A DNA stretch of 64,000 nucleotides from Mesorhizobium loti (GCA_014189435.1 CP050293.1:2733001-2797000); one strand, 5' to 3'. Positions 25,053 to 35,454 are shown, counted from the first letter of the stretch. Notes: generated by a model from the letters alone, not told the origin. Numbers and translations are program-made.

Positions 25053-26618
25053 GTGAGTGCAAATCAGGACGGCACGAACCTGCTTGAGGTCCGTGGCCTC
25101 ACCAAGATATTCGGCACGCTGACGGCGTGCGATCATATCGATCTCGACATCGCCAGGGGTGAAATCCACGCTTTGCTCGGCGAAAACGGCGCCGGCAAGT
25201 CGACGCTGGTCAAGATGCTGTTTGGCTCGCTGGAGCCCAATTCCGGCGAGATCTTCTGGAACGGCCAGGCGGTCAGGATTTCCAGCCCCGGCGTCGCGAA
25301 AAAACTCGGCATCGGCATGGTGTTCCAGCATTTTTCGCTGTTCGAGGCGCTGACCGCGGCCGAAAATATCGCGCTGTCGCTGGACGACGGCTCGCCGATC
25401 AGCAGCATCGCGGCGAAGGCGAGGGCACTTTCCTTCAGCTATGGCCTGCCGCTCGATCCTGAATCGCTGGTCGGCGACCTGTCGGTGGGCGAGCGCCAGC
25501 GCATCGAGATCATCCGCTGCCTTTTGCAGACACCGCAGCTCATCATCCTGGACGAACCGACCTCGGTGCTGACGCCGCAGGAAGCCGACAAGCTGTTCGA
25601 GACGCTGGAGCGTCTGCGCTCGGAAGGCAAATCCATCCTCTACATTTCGCACCGACTCGAAGAGGTCAAACGCATCTGCGACCGCGCCACCGTGCTGCGG
25701 CATGGCAAGGTGGTCGGCCACTGCAACCCGCGCGAGGAGACCGCGTCTTCGCTGGCCCGCATGATGGTCGGCAACGAGGTGCAGGCCGTGGTGCGCGCGC
25801 CGGTCGAGGGCATCGACAAGGCGCAGCCGCTGCTCGAAATCCGCAACCTCAGCCGCAAGCCGGCAACGCCGTTCTCGATCCCGCTCAAGGGCATCAACCT
25901 GAATGTCCGGGCAGGCGAGGTGATCGGCATCGCGGGCGTCGCCGGCAACGGCCAGGGCGAGTTTTTTGAATCCGTCTCCGGCGAGGTGTTGCAGCAGGAT
26001 GCCGCCTCGGTTCGCATCCGCGGCAAGGACGCAGGTGGCCTCACCATCACCGGACGGCGCCTGCTGGGTGCCGCCTTCGTACCGGAAGAGCGCCTCGGCC
26101 ACGGTGCCGCGCCACGCATGAAGCTTTCCGAGAACCTGCTGCTGTCGCGCCACGCAACCGACGGCAAGGCGTTTGTCGGCACCGGGGGAATGGTCAAGAG
26201 CGCCGCCATCTACGCCGCCGCCCAACGCATCATCGAGGCGATGGATGTGCGCAAGAGCGCGCCGGATCCTGAAGCAGCAGCCCTTTCGGGCGGCAATCTG
26301 CAGAAATTCATCGTTGGCCGCGAACTCGACCGCCGGCCAAGCGTCATGGTGGTCAACCAGCCGACCTGGGGCGTCGATGCGGGCGCTGCCGCCCACATCC
26401 GCCAGGCCTTGATAGAGTTGTCACGCAGCGGATCGGCGGTGCTGGTGATCAGCCAGGATCTCGACGAGCTGTTCGAGATATCGGATGCGATCGCGGTCAT
26501 GCACAATGGCGCGCTGTCGAAGCCGATGCCGATCGCCGAGGCGACCTTCGAGAAGGTCGGCTTGCTGATGGGCGGCGCCGAACCCGGTCACGCCGAACAC
26601 ACGCTGGAGACGGCATGA
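25053..26618 (+). CDS. BMP-type nucleoside ABC importer, ATPase
   Basis: A 521-residue protein with two ABC domains in tandem, typical of the ATPase of BMP-family nucleoside importers. Domain 1 has Walker A GENGAGKST, signature LSVGERQR and Walker B LIILDEPTSVL. Domain 2 (from about residue 270) has a degenerate Walker A (GVAGNGQGE) but a signature LSGGNLQK, as in sugar and nucleoside importers where one site is inactive. It powers the two permeases that follow. The start is GTG with GGGAGG upstream; an ATG at 25041 lacks a ribosome site. The stop overlaps the next ATG. Confidence 0.9.
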   Translation: MSANQDGTNLLEVRGLTKIFGTLTACDHIDLDIARGEIHALLGENGAGKSTLVKMLFGSLEPNSGEIFWNGQAVRISSPGVAKKLGIGMVFQHFSLFEALTAAENIALSLDDGSPISSIAAKARALSFSYGLPLDPESLVGDLSVGERQRIEIIRCLLQTPQLIILDEPTSVLTPQEADKLFETLERLRSEGKSILYISHRLEEVKRICDRATVLRHGKVVGHCNPREETASSLARMMVGNEVQAVVRAPVEGIDKAQPLLEIRNLSRKPATPFSIPLKGINLNVRAGEVIGIAGVAGNGQGEFFESVSGEVLQQDAASVRIRGKDAGGLTITGRRLLGAAFVPEERLGHGAAPRMKLSENLLLSRHATDGKAFVGTGGMVKSAAIYAAAQRIIEAMDVRKSAPDPEAAALSGGNLQKFIVGRELDRRPSVMVVNQPTWGVDAGAAAHIRQALIELSRSGSAVLVISQDLDELFEISDAIAVMHNGALSKPMPIAEATFEKVGLLMGGAEPGHAEHTLETA

Positions 26619-27745
26619 TGCGCCTCGAACTGGTCAAACGTCCGCAGCGCTCCGCGCTGTTTTCGGCCCTGTCGCCGTTCATCGCCTTCGCGCTGACGAT
26701 CGTCGCCGGTGCCATCATGTTCGCGCTGCTCGGCGTCAATCCGCTGACCGCGTTCAATATCTATTTCATCGAGCCGATCAGCCAGGTCTGGCAGTTGCAT
26801 GAGCTGGCGATCAAGGCAGCGCCGCTCATCCTGATCGCCGTCGGCCTGTCGGTCTGCTACAAGGCCAACATCTGGAACATCGGCGCCGAAGGCCAGTTCA
26901 TCCTCGGCGGCATTGTCGGTTCGATCATTCCGGTGCTGTTTCCGCAGTTCGAAGGCCCGCTGGTGCTGCCGCTGATGCTTTTGCTCGGCATGATCGGCGG
27001 CGCGGCCTATGCGGCGATCCCGGCTCTGCTGAAGACGCGCTTCGGCACCAATGAGATCCTGACCAGCCTGATGCTGGTCTATGTCGCGCAACTCTTCCTC
27101 GACTGGCTGGTGCGCGGACCGTGGCGCGATCCGCAGGGCCATGGCTTCCCGCAGACGATCCAGTTCGGCGATTCGGCCGTGTTGCCGGAACTGATGCCGG
27201 ATGCCGGACGGGCAAACTGGGGTTTTGTCTTCGCGCTGGTCGCCGCGGTGCTGGTCTGGATCCTGATGAGCCGCATGCTGAAAGGTTTCGAGGTGCGCGT
27301 GCTGGGCTCAAGCCCGCGGGCAGGGCGCTTCGCCGGCTTCGGGCTCAACCGGATGGTGTTCTTCGCCTTCCTGCTGTCGGGTGCGTTGGCAGGGCTTGCC
27401 GGCATCTCGGAAGTCTCTGGCGCCATCGGCCAGCTGCAGCCCGTCATTTCGCCCGGCTACGGCTTCACCGCCATCATCGTGGCCTTTCTTGGCCGCCTCA
27501 ATCCGCTCGGCATCGTTGCCGCCGGCCTAGTGCTGGCGCTGACCTATCTCGGCGGCGAAGCGGTGCAGAGCGCGCTCGGCATTTCCGACAAGGTGGCGCG
27601 GGTGTTCCAGGGCATGCTGCTGTTCTTCGTGCTCGGCTGCGACACGCTCATTCACTATCGCATCCGCGTGATCGGCCTGGCGCTGACCAAACCGCAGGGC
27701 GCCGCGAAACTCGAAGCCACGCCAAAGCTGAAGGAAGCCCGTTGA
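26615..27745 (+). CDS. BMP-type nucleoside ABC importer, permease 1
   Basis: A 376-residue inner-membrane permease of the BPD_transp_2 family with about nine hydrophobic segments. The pattern CYKANIWNIGAEGQFILGG near residue 85 is typical of the larger permease of these importers, as is FAGFGLNRMVFFAFLLSGALAG later. It forms a heterodimer with the next gene's product. Start and stop overlap the neighbours (ATGA with the ATPase, TGATG with permease 2), so synthesis is tightly coupled. A second ATG one codon later is possible. Confidence 0.9.
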   Translation: MMRLELVKRPQRSALFSALSPFIAFALTIVAGAIMFALLGVNPLTAFNIYFIEPISQVWQLHELAIKAAPLILIAVGLSVCYKANIWNIGAEGQFILGGIVGSIIPVLFPQFEGPLVLPLMLLLGMIGGAAYAAIPALLKTRFGTNEILTSLMLVYVAQLFLDWLVRGPWRDPQGHGFPQTIQFGDSAVLPELMPDAGRANWGFVFALVAAVLVWILMSRMLKGFEVRVLGSSPRAGRFAGFGLNRMVFFAFLLSGALAGLAGISEVSGAIGQLQPVISPGYGFTAIIVAFLGRLNPLGIVAAGLVLALTYLGGEAVQSALGISDKVARVFQGMLLFFVLGCDTLIHYRIRVIGLALTKPQGAAKLEATPKLKEAR

Positions 27746-28665
27746 TGGACATCACCGTAAACATCCTTCTGACCATCGCCACGGCAGCAACGCCGCTGCT
27801 GATCGCGGCGATCGGCGAGCTGGTCGTCGAGCGCTCAGGCGTGCTCAATCTCGGCGTCGAAGGCATGATGATCATGGGCGCCGTCGGCGGCTTCGGCGCC
27901 AGCTACCTCACGGGCTCGCCCTGGATCGGCCTGCTGGCGGCCATCGCCATGGGCGCGGTGTTCTCGCTGCTGTTTGCCGTCATGACGCTGTCGCTGGCCA
28001 CCAACCAGGTGGCGACCGGCCTGTCGCTGACGCTGCTCGGCCTTGGCCTGTCCGGCATGATGGGCACCAGTTTCGTCGGCCAGCCCGGCGAACGGCTGCC
28101 CAACCTCGACATTCCCGGCCTGACCTCGATCCCGGTCATCGGCAGATTGCTGTTCGGCCAGGATCCGATCTTCTACATCTCGATTGCGCTCACCGCCGCC
28201 GTCATGTGGTTCCTGTTCAAGACGCGTACCGGACTGACGCTTCGCTCGATCGGCGACAGCCACACGTCGGCGCATGCGCTTGGCATCAAGGTCATCCGTT
28301 ACCGGTATCTCGCGGTGATCTTCGGCGGCGCCTGTGCCGGCCTCGCCGGCGGCCACCTGTCGCTCGTCTACACGCCGCAATGGGTGGAGAACATGAGTGC
28401 CGGCCGCGGCTGGATCGCACTGGCGCTGGTGGTGTTCGCCTCGTGGCGGCCATGGCGGGTGCTGGCCGGCGCCTACATCTTCGGCGCGGTGTGGATCGGA
28501 CAGCTTCATGCACAGGCTTTTGGCATTCCAGTGCCTTCGCAGTTCCTTTCTTCGCTGCCCTATCTGGCAACCGTCGTGGTTCTCGTTCTAATCTCGCGCA
28601 ACAAGCGTCTGACGATGATGAACACGCCGGCTTCCTTGGGGCAGCCATTCGTTCCGGATCGTTGA
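27745..28665 (+). CDS. BMP-type nucleoside ABC importer, permease 2
   Basis: A 306-residue permease, smaller than its partner, with the matching motif [20 protein letters not shown] near residue 30 and the cytosolic coupling segment [20 protein letters not shown] near 180. About eight membrane helices. Its ATG overlaps the stop of permease 1 by one base. The substrate is probably a nucleoside or related purine compound; the sequence does not settle which. Confidence 0.9.
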   Translation: MDITVNILLTIATAATPLLIAAIGELVVERSGVLNLGVEGMMIMGAVGGFGASYLTGSPWIGLLAAIAMGAVFSLLFAVMTLSLATNQVATGLSLTLLGLGLSGMMGTSFVGQPGERLPNLDIPGLTSIPVIGRLLFGQDPIFYISIALTAAVMWFLFKTRTGLTLRSIGDSHTSAHALGIKVIRYRYLAVIFGGACAGLAGGHLSLVYTPQWVENMSAGRGWIALALVVFASWRPWRVLAGAYIFGAVWIGQLHAQAFGIPVPSQFLSSLPYLATVVVLVLISRNKRLTMMNTPASLGQPFVPDR

Positions 28666-28715
28666 CAATAAAAACAAACGGGAAGCTCCAAGGCTTAACT
28701 CAGAGAGGTAACACA

Positions 28716-29783
28716 ATGAAAAAACTGCTTATTGCCCTGATGACCACGACCGCGGCAATGTCGCTGGCAGCGACCGCCGAGGCTGCGGACAAGCTGAAGG
28801 CCTGCTGGGTCTACACCGGCCCGATCGGCGACTTCGGTTATTCCTACCAGCACGACCAGGGCCGTCTCGAAGTGGAGAAGGCGCTCGGCGACAAGGTCGA
28901 AACCGCCTATCTCGAAAACGTCTCGGAAGGCCCCGACGCCGACCGTGCTTTCGAGCGTTTGGCGCGCGAAGGCTGCAAGATCATCTTCGGCACGTCCTTC
29001 GGCTTCATGGACCCGGAAGTGAAGGTCGCCAAGAAATTCCCCAAGGTGATGTTCGAGCACGCCACCGGCTACAAGACATCAGACAATCTCGGCATCTACA
29101 ATGCGCGTTTCTACGAAGGCCGCTACGTGCTCGGCCAGATCGCCGCCAAAGAATCGAAGGCCGGCGTTGCCGGCTACATCGTTTCCTTCCCGATCCCCGA
29201 AGTGGTGATGGGCATCAACTCCTTCATGCTCGGCGCACAGTCGATCAACCCTAACTTCAAAGCCAAGATCGTCTGGGTGAACTCGTGGTTCGACCCGGGC
29301 AAGGAAGCCGACGCCGCCAAGGCGCTGTTCGACCAGGGCGCCGACATCATCGTCCAGCACACCGATTCGACCGCTGCCCTGCAGGTGGCCGAGGAGCGCA
29401 AGCTGCACGGCTTCGGCCAGTCCTCCGACATGATCAAGTTCGCGCCGAATGCACAGCTGACCTCGCTGACCGACGAATGGGGTCCCTATTACATCAGCCG
29501 GGTCCAGGCAGCCCTCGACGGCACCTGGAAGCCGGACAATGTCTGGCTCGGCATCAAGGACGGCGCGGTCAAGCTCGCCCCGTTCACCAACATGCCCGAC
29601 GATGTGAAGGCGATGGCCGAAGCAACCGAGAAGAAGATCGCCGGCGGCTGGAACCCCTTCACCGGACCGGTGGCCAAGCAGGACGGCACGCCTTGGCTGA
29701 AGGACGGCGAAGTCGCCGATGACGGCACGCTGCTCGGCATGAATTTTTATGTGAAGGGCGTCGACGACAAGTTGCCGCAGTAA
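28716..29783 (+). CDS. BMP-family periplasmic substrate-binding protein
   Basis: A 355-residue exported protein that delivers the ligand to the importer. Residues 1-23 form the signal peptide (MKKLLIALMTTTAAMSLAAT). The mature part has the BMP pattern: GPIGDFGYSYQHDQGR, GTSFGFMDP, and the hinge near GVAGYIVSFPIPEVVMGIN. There is no lipobox, so it is free in the periplasm rather than a lipoprotein. GAGAGG lies before the ATG. The 50-base gap after permease 2 and the high A content before this gene may let it be made in excess, as is usual for binding proteins. Confidence 0.93.
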   Translation: MKKLLIALMTTTAAMSLAATAEAADKLKACWVYTGPIGDFGYSYQHDQGRLEVEKALGDKVETAYLENVSEGPDADRAFERLAREGCKIIFGTSFGFMDPEVKVAKKFPKVMFEHATGYKTSDNLGIYNARFYEGRYVLGQIAAKESKAGVAGYIVSFPIPEVVMGINSFMLGAQSINPNFKAKIVWVNSWFDPGKEADAAKALFDQGADIIVQHTDSTAALQVAEERKLHGFGQSSDMIKFAPNAQLTSLTDEWGPYYISRVQAALDGTWKPDNVWLGIKDGAVKLAPFTNMPDDVKAMAEATEKKIAGGWNPFTGPVAKQDGTPWLKDGEVADDGTLLGMNFYVKGVDDKLPQ

Positions 29784-29805
29784 GCAGCGCAAGAGATCGA
29801 AATGA

Positions 29806-29831
29806 GGAGGGCGCCGCGAGGCGCCCTTTTT
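29806..29831 (+). terminator. Rho-independent terminator after the BMP operon
   Basis: GGGCGCC and GGCGCCC pair around GCGA and run into TTTTT. It closes the importer operon; the T run touches the stop of the convergent acyltransferase gene. Confidence 0.92.
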
Positions 29832-30937
29832 CATTCGGCGGGCTGCGCTCCGGCAGAGACGCGGCGAAATCGCGCCCGTCCGGCATCGACCGCGCGGCCG
29901 AGCCAAATCCTCAGCAGCCGCTGCGCGGGTCGTTCGCAGCTGCGCCAGATCGCCCACGAAGCGAAGAGCATGAGAGTGACGCAGCCAAAGGCGGCAAACC
30001 ATTTCCCGACCAGCGGTGCTGCGGCATTGATAGCGAGATAGCCGATGTCCTGGTGCAGCAGGTAAAGCGGATAGGTCAAACCGCCCAGCGCCAGAGTGAG
30101 CGCCGATGGCCTGACACGGTTGCGCAGCAGGACCGCCCCAATCAGCGTGCCATGCATGACGACATTGGCAACGACCAGATTGGCCGACGAAACGGCAATG
30201 CCGTAGTGGCCAAGCATCCAATGCTGCGTCACCGACAGCGTTCCACACGAGATCAGGAACGCGGCGGCAAGCAGCAGCAAGGCCGCCAGTGAACGGCCAT
30301 GCGCGTGGAGGTGGTGGACCAGCACGCCGGCGGCGAAGAACGGCCCGAATTCGGTGATGAACAGCAGCCTGGCGGCGCCGCTGCCGACGAAGAATTCGTT
30401 CAAGGCCGAGATCGCCAGCCAGATGAAGATCAGCTCCAGCTTGCGTTTCTGGAAGAGCCCGGTGAACAGGGCCAGCGTCACCCAACCGTAGAAAACCAGT
30501 TCAAGCACGATCGACCAGTAGACGCCGTCCATGAAGGGTTGGCCGAAGGCCGGTGCAAACATTGAGAGATTGGCTGCATACTGGACAAAAGAGACCGGCA
30601 GCAGCGGTGAGCCGGCAAGGGCGACAATCACGAAGGTGATCGTCATGCAGAGCAGGAAGCCCGGATAGAGGCGAACGAACCGCGCGATCGCAAACTGGTC
30701 CCAGCTGCGGTTTTCCGCCGACCAGGCAATGACGAAGCCGCTGATCAGGAAGAACAAATTGACGCCGAGATAGCCGTAGAGAGCCACCGGTGCGGCAAGC
30801 GGATAGCCCTTGGCAAGGTAACCTTCGGCCGCCGCGCCACGGAAGAAATAGTGAAAGAACACAACGGCAAGTGCAGCCGCCAGCCTGAGCAGGTCCAGCG
30901 TTGCGATGTAATCCTGCCCAGCAGGTCTGGTGTTCAT
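29831..30937 (-). CDS. Acyltransferase 3 family membrane protein
   Basis: A 368-residue inner-membrane O-acyltransferase of the OafA/NodX-type family, with about ten membrane helices. Early motifs LLRLAAALAVVFFHYFFRG (near 16) and LYGYLGVNLFFLISGFVIAW (near 55) are family hallmarks, with the catalytic His in FFHYFFR and an arginine in FARFVRLYPGF. It probably acetylates or succinylates a surface polysaccharide or other glycan; the acceptor cannot be told. It is convergent with the BMP operon. No surface-polysaccharide genes are nearby. Confidence 0.85.
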   Translation of the reverse strand: MNTRPAGQDYIATLDLLRLAAALAVVFFHYFFRGAAAEGYLAKGYPLAAPVALYGYLGVNLFFLISGFVIAWSAENRSWDQFAIARFVRLYPGFLLCMTITFVIVALAGSPLLPVSFVQYAANLSMFAPAFGQPFMDGVYWSIVLELVFYGWVTLALFTGLFQKRKLELIFIWLAISALNEFFVGSGAARLLFITEFGPFFAAGVLVHHLHAHGRSLAALLLLAAAFLISCGTLSVTQHWMLGHYGIAVSSANLVVANVVMHGTLIGAVLLRNRVRPSALTLALGGLTYPLYLLHQDIGYLAINAAAPLVGKWFAAFGCVTLMLFASWAIWRSCERPAQRLLRIWLGRAVDAGRARFRRVSAGAQPAE

Positions 30938-31036
30938 CCGAATTCCCGCTTTTACGATCCAGAAACCATAGAGCGGATCGCGGCTGAGCGGGTTAAGACG
31001 GCTGAATTATCGCTAGATGTAGTAAATACGGCCCCG

Positions 31037-32350
31037 TCAGACCGCCGAACCGTAGAGATCGTAGGCGTCGGCACGGTCGATCTTGACGGTGACGATATCG
31101 CCTTGGCGCAGCGGACGGCGCGACTGGATATGCACCGAGCCATCGATCTCGGGCGCATCGTATTTGGTGCGGCCCTTTGCCGATGTGCCGTGCGCCTCGT
31201 CGATCAGCACCGGCAGGCGCTTGCCGACCTTCTTGGCCAGCTGCGTTGCCGAAATCTTCTGCTGGCGCTGCATGAAGCGGTGCCAGCGCGCCTCCTTGAT
31301 CTCCTGCGGGACCTGTTCGAGACCGAGATCGTTGGAACGGGCGCCCCGGACCGGCTCGTATTTGAAGCAGCCGGCGCGATCGATCTTGGCCTCATCGAGC
31401 CAATCGAGCAGCATCTCGAAATCGTCGTCCGTCTCGCCGGGGAAGCCGACGATGAAGGTCGAGCGGATGGCGAGATCCGGGCAGACCTCGCGCCAGCCGC
31501 GAATGCGCTCGAGCGTCTTTTCGCCATGCGCCGGCCGGCGCATGTTCTTCAACACCTGGGGCGAGGCATGCTGGAACGGAATATCCAGATAGGGGAGGAT
31601 CTTGCCCTCCGCCATCAGCGGAATGACGTCGGCGACATGCGGGTAGGGATAGACATAGTGCATGCGCACCCAGATGCCGAGCTTGCCCAGTTCCTCGGAG
31701 AGATCGAGGAATTTTGCGCGCACCTCGCGGTCGCCGAACATTGATGTCTGGTACTTGATGTCGATGCCGTAGGCGCTGGTGTCCTGCGAGATGACGAGGA
31801 GCTCCTTGACGCCGGCCTTGGCCAGTTTCTCGGCCTCGCGCAGCACATCGGCGGCGGGCCGCGAGACCAGGTCGCCACGCAGTGCGGGAATGATGCAGAA
31901 GGTGCAGCGGTTGTTGCAGCCTTCGGAAATCTTGAGATAGGCGTAGTGGCGCGGCGTCAGCTTGACGCCCTGCGGCGGCAAGAGATCGACATAGGGGTCG
32001 TGCGAAGGTGGTGCGGCCTCATGCACGGCGGCCATCACGCTCTCATAGGCCTGCGGCCCGGTGATCGCCAGCACATTGGGGTGTTTTTCGCGAATGACGT
32101 CCGGTTCGGCGCCGAGGCAACCGGTGACGATGACCCTGCCGTTTTCCGAAAGCGCGGAGCCGATGGCGTTGAGCGACTCGTCGCGGGCGGAATCGAGAAA
32201 GCCGCAGGTGTTGACGACGACAAGGTCGGCGCCGTCATGCTTGCGGGCGATCTCGTAACCTTCGGCGCGCAGGCGCGTGATGATGCGTTCCGAATCCACT
32301 AGGGCTTTCGGGCATCCAAGACTGACAAAACTCACGCGAGGAGCGGACAT
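31037..32350 (-). CDS. rimO: Ribosomal protein S12 methylthiotransferase
   Basis: Adds a methylthio group to Asp89 of ribosomal protein S12 using two iron-sulfur clusters. The 437-residue protein has the N-terminal cluster domain (cysteines in [19 protein letters not shown] and VTGCLG), the radical-SAM motif [12 protein letters not shown] with CxxxCxxC near residue 155, and a C-terminal TRAM domain (from about 370) for substrate binding. The pattern separates it from MiaB, the tRNA homologue, mainly by [12 protein letters not shown]. It stands alone upstream of the TerC-type gene with 147 bases between. Confidence 0.94.
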   Translation of the reverse strand: MSAPRVSFVSLGCPKALVDSERIITRLRAEGYEIARKHDGADLVVVNTCGFLDSARDESLNAIGSALSENGRVIVTGCLGAEPDVIREKHPNVLAITGPQAYESVMAAVHEAAPPSHDPYVDLLPPQGVKLTPRHYAYLKISEGCNNRCTFCIIPALRGDLVSRPAADVLREAEKLAKAGVKELLVISQDTSAYGIDIKYQTSMFGDREVRAKFLDLSEELGKLGIWVRMHYVYPYPHVADVIPLMAEGKILPYLDIPFQHASPQVLKNMRRPAHGEKTLERIRGWREVCPDLAIRSTFIVGFPGETDDDFEMLLDWLDEAKIDRAGCFKYEPVRGARSNDLGLEQVPQEIKEARWHRFMQRQQKISATQLAKKVGKRLPVLIDEAHGTSAKGRTKYDAPEIDGSVHIQSRRPLRQGDIVTVKIDRADAYDLYGSAV

Positions 32351-32497
32351 AGAGGGTTTCCGGGCTTTTCAGGATTGCCGGCGCAGTACCACACTTATTG
32401 CGGCATTGGTATGGGCAGGCCTGCGATGCGGCAAAACGCACGGCGATTGCGCTGCGGACCTTGCTTTGTGGATCGAAAACTCGGCTGGCCGGCAGCC

Positions 32498-33157
32498 TCA
32501 GCTGACCACGCCGTTTAGATGCGGCCAGACTTCCACCGCGCCGCGATAGACCATGTCCACAGCGACATAGAAAATGATCAGCAGGCCGACATAGGCGATC
32601 CAGCGGTGGCGATGCAGCAGCTTGGCGATGAACGTCGCGGCGAGGCCCATCAGCGCGATCGACAGCACGAGGCCGATGACCAGCACCGGAAAATGATCGC
32701 GCGCGGCACCCGCGACCGCCAGCACGTTGTCGAGCGACATCGACACGTCGGCGACGACAATCTGCAAGGCGGCCTGGCCGAGCGTCTTGCGCTTCGCCTT
32801 GCCGGCCACCGCATTGTCGCTGTTGAGATCGGAGTTCGACAGCGCCTCGGTCGCTTCCAGCTCGTCGGCATGGGACGTGCGCAGTTCGCGGTACATCTTC
32901 CAGCAGACCCACAGCAGCAAGATACCGCCGGCCAGCAACAGGCCGACGATCGCCAGCAGCTTGACGGTGACCGCGGCAAAACCGATGCGCAGCACCGTTG
33001 CCGCCAGCACGCCGATAAGGATCGCCTTCTTGCGTTGTTCGGCCGGCAGGCCGGCAGCGGCAAGGCCGATGACGATCGCATTGTCACCGGCAAGCACGAG
33101 GTCGATGGCGATGACCTGGAGCAGGGCGGTCAGGCTGGCAGCGCTGAAAATGTCCAT
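32498..33157 (-). CDS. TerC/YjbE-family membrane protein
   Basis: A 219-residue inner-membrane protein with seven or so hydrophobic segments. Two internal half-repeats carry acidic membrane motifs: VIAIDLVLAGDNAIVIG near residue 15 and IVVADVSMSLDNVLAVAGAA near 130, the D/N-rich signature of TerC and YjbE/YkoY. Such proteins export manganese in Bacillus, and the family is linked to metal or tellurite resistance; here the substrate is inferred. A charged, disordered loop (about 95-120) connects the halves. It lies alone on the minus strand. Confidence 0.85.
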   Translation of the reverse strand: MDIFSAASLTALLQVIAIDLVLAGDNAIVIGLAAAGLPAEQRKKAILIGVLAATVLRIGFAAVTVKLLAIVGLLLAGGILLLWVCWKMYRELRTSHADELEATEALSNSDLNSDNAVAGKAKRKTLGQAALQIVVADVSMSLDNVLAVAGAARDHFPVLVIGLVLSIALMGLAATFIAKLLHRHRWIAYVGLLIIFYVAVDMVYRGAVEVWPHLNGVVS

Positions 33158-33344
33158 CGACCGGAAGCCCTTGCTGGTTTGCCGAGTGTTCGTCGATTAT
33201 CCAGACGGCCCTAACTTGGTGGTCCCTTGGCGTCAAGGGATCACTCGTGGTGACCTCACCGAAGCATCGCTACGTCAAAGCCAGACCGAAGGCTTCGTTG
33301 CACTCGCCAGCAGCCGGGCAAGAACCACCCCGGCCGATCACAAA

Positions 33345-33734
33345 TCAATCGTAGAGATTGTACTTTGCCCAATCGGCTTCCGGAATCTCGTCGCCGATCC
33401 GATAGCGGAGCTGCAAAATTTCCATATGGTCGGGCGCCGTCTGGCACTTGAATTTCAGCCGGTACCATTGGCCCTTGCTGCGAAACGCAGCACCCGGGCT
33501 CCTGATTGCATCCGCGCCCATCTCGGGCGTCGCGAAGGCATAGGCGACGACGCGATCGGCTTTGAACTTGCGATCGTCGTGGGTGATCCGGTCAAGAACT
33601 TCAGCGTCACAACGCTGTTCAAGGCGGGTTTGGGGATCGAGTTTCATCAAGCCGGCGCGCAATGCACTGTCCATTGCGTTGGCTGGAAAACTCAGTGCCA
33701 CGGACGCCAGGGCGGTCATGCAGAGCTTCTTCAT
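33345..33734 (-). CDS. DUF930 exported protein
   Basis: A 129-residue protein with a short signal peptide (MKKLCMTALASVALSFPANA) and a DUF930 domain, recognised by LDPQTRLEQRCDAEVLDRI, RVVAYAFATPEMGAD and GAAFRSKGQWYRLKF. DUF930 is mostly found in Rhizobiales and its function is unknown. The frame begins six codons upstream at an ATG, but the ATG at 33734 gives a normal signal peptide; neither has a strong ribosome site. Confidence 0.82.
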   Translation of the reverse strand: MKKLCMTALASVALSFPANAMDSALRAGLMKLDPQTRLEQRCDAEVLDRITHDDRKFKADRVVAYAFATPEMGADAIRSPGAAFRSKGQWYRLKFKCQTAPDHMEILQLRYRIGDEIPEADWAKYNLYD

Positions 33735-33808
33735 GGGCGGGACAAGCAACATATTTTGTCGGAGAAATCAACTAACGGGACCGGCTAGGACCCCGCAGGC
33801 GTCATCAA

Positions 33809-34507
33809 TCAAATGGCCGATGCGTTCAAAATTGCGTGTCGGGATTCATCGTGCGAAGCCTGTGGCCAACGGACCAACGAGGCGCGGCCGGCATCGGTGA
33901 GATCGTAGAGACCACGGTCGACGCGCGCGAACCAGCCATAGACATTGTGCTGCAGGATCTTCGGCGCGATCGGCGTCAGCGCCTTCAGATCGCGCGGGCG
34001 CCTGGGTCCGTCCATCATGGCGGCAGCGCAGGCGAGGGCGCTTTGGCGATAGGCCGTCATGATCGGATTGCGCGATCCTCCTCCCACAACGGGATCGCCG
34101 CGACGGCGCTGGTGCTCGTCGACCAGGCGAGAGCGCCGGCGTGCATTGTTGCGCGGCGTCGGCGCGATCGGGCTGAGAAGCACCTCGACCCGGTCCGTCA
34201 CGGTCACGCCAAGCAGACCGAAGCCAAGGCGGCGGCAGAGATTGCGGAACCTGGCATCGCTCTCGCGTCCCTTGCCGCGGGCCGATAGGCGCGCGGCAAG
34301 CCACACCTCGTCACAGGCGGCCGCGCGATCGACGCCTTGCAGCACCAGTTCCAGATTGAACTGCAGCTTCAGTTCGCAGATGACGACGACAGGCGGCTCC
34401 CCCTCGCGCAATGCAACAATATCGCAGCCGCCGATTTCGCCTTTCACGACGAAATCCAGGTTTTCGAGGAACCGCTTCACCGGCGCATAGAGTGAGGTCT
34501 CGTTCAT
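33809..34507 (-). CDS. DUF2161 putative PD-(D/E)XK nuclease-like protein
   Basis: A 232-residue cytosolic protein beginning with ETSLYAPVKRFLENLDF and VKGEIGGCDIVALREGEPP, followed by VVICELKLQF. The D/E...ELK arrangement (Asp in GCDIV, Glu-Leu-Lys in CELKL) fits a PD-(D/E)XK nuclease-like fold, to which DUF2161 is assigned. Its cell role is unknown; some members may act in DNA repair or defence. The C-terminal half is basic and helical. It lies 11 bases after the sterol-desaturase-like gene on the same strand and may be co-transcribed with it. Confidence 0.75.
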   Translation of the reverse strand: MNETSLYAPVKRFLENLDFVVKGEIGGCDIVALREGEPPVVVICELKLQFNLELVLQGVDRAAACDEVWLAARLSARGKGRESDARFRNLCRRLGFGLLGVTVTDRVEVLLSPIAPTPRNNARRRSRLVDEHQRRRGDPVVGGGSRNPIMTAYRQSALACAAAMMDGPRRPRDLKALTPIAPKILQHNVYGWFARVDRGLYDLTDAGRASLVRWPQASHDESRHAILNASAI

Positions 34508-34518
34508 GCCTCGAAGGT

Positions 34519-35346
34519 TTAGCCGATTCGAGGCGAAAAGCCTTCCGGTGGTGTTTCCGTGCTCGGCGCTGCTTGATTCGATGACTTCCTGCGAGGCAGG
34601 AACGGATAACCGACCTGGCCGAAATAGGTGGAGGGGATCGGATCGTCGACGCCGTACTTCTCCGGCACCTTGTCGCCGGTGGGATTGTAAGTTCCGAACA
34701 GCATGTCGAGGACAGGCAACTGCCCTGCAAAATTCTTGTCATAGGCTTCACGTTGGTTGGCATGGTGCCAGCGATGGAACTGCGGGCTGGCGATCAGCCA
34801 CTTCAAAGGGCCGAACGGAATGCGCACGTTGGAATGAACAAGCATCGTGTGGCCAAAGTAGATCATCGAGAAAAGGGCGATCGAGGCGTCGGAGAAGCCG
34901 AGGAAATAGACCGGCGTCAGCGATACTGCCTTCGTGACGATGATGTCGACCGGGTGATTGTGGAAAGCACCGAGCCAGTCCAGTTCCTCGATGCCGTGGT
35001 GAACTGCATGAAATTTCCAAAGCGCGGGGATTTTGTGGAAGGCCCGATGTGCCCAATAGACGCCGATGTCGGTGATCACGATGATTTCCGCAACCTGCAG
35101 CCAGACGGGCTGACCACTGACGGCTTGCGTTATCGCTTGCGGGACCAGGATCGCAGCGGCGCCGAGGGCACCGGCCGCTATCATGACGATGGCAACTTTT
35201 ACGATGAAGCCGTTGAACAGCAGATAGATCAGGTCAACAGCCAGACCCTTGCGAAAAATCTTCTGCGGCCGCTCGGCAAACAGATGTTCGAACGGAATGA
35301 AGATCAGCGCGCAGATCAAAAGTGCCTTGATACCAAAGATATCCAT
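34519..35346 (-). CDS. Sterol desaturase/fatty acid hydroxylase family membrane protein
   Basis: A 275-residue di-iron membrane enzyme. The eight-histidine signature is complete: HRAFH near residue 115, HAVHH near 130 and HRWHH near 205, set among four or so membrane helices. In bacteria such enzymes hydroxylate or desaturate hopanoids, lipid A acyl chains or carotenoids; the substrate is not clear. The frame is open 19 codons upstream at a TTG, but the ATG at 35346 lies nearest the conserved start and is only weakly supported. The DUF2161 gene follows. Confidence 0.78.
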   Translation of the reverse strand: MDIFGIKALLICALIFIPFEHLFAERPQKIFRKGLAVDLIYLLFNGFIVKVAIVMIAAGALGAAAILVPQAITQAVSGQPVWLQVAEIIVITDIGVYWAHRAFHKIPALWKFHAVHHGIEELDWLGAFHNHPVDIIVTKAVSLTPVYFLGFSDASIALFSMIYFGHTMLVHSNVRIPFGPLKWLIASPQFHRWHHANQREAYDKNFAGQLPVLDMLFGTYNPTGDKVPEKYGVDDPIPSTYFGQVGYPFLPRRKSSNQAAPSTETPPEGFSPRIG

Positions 35347-35454
35347 CCATTCGCCCCGGCGCGCCGTCTGCGCCTCTGAGAAGAACCACATCTCCCTTTC
35401 CAAAGGGCTAAAGGCTCTGCCGTTTTTGCGTAAGGGCGCCGACGCGTTCGTGTC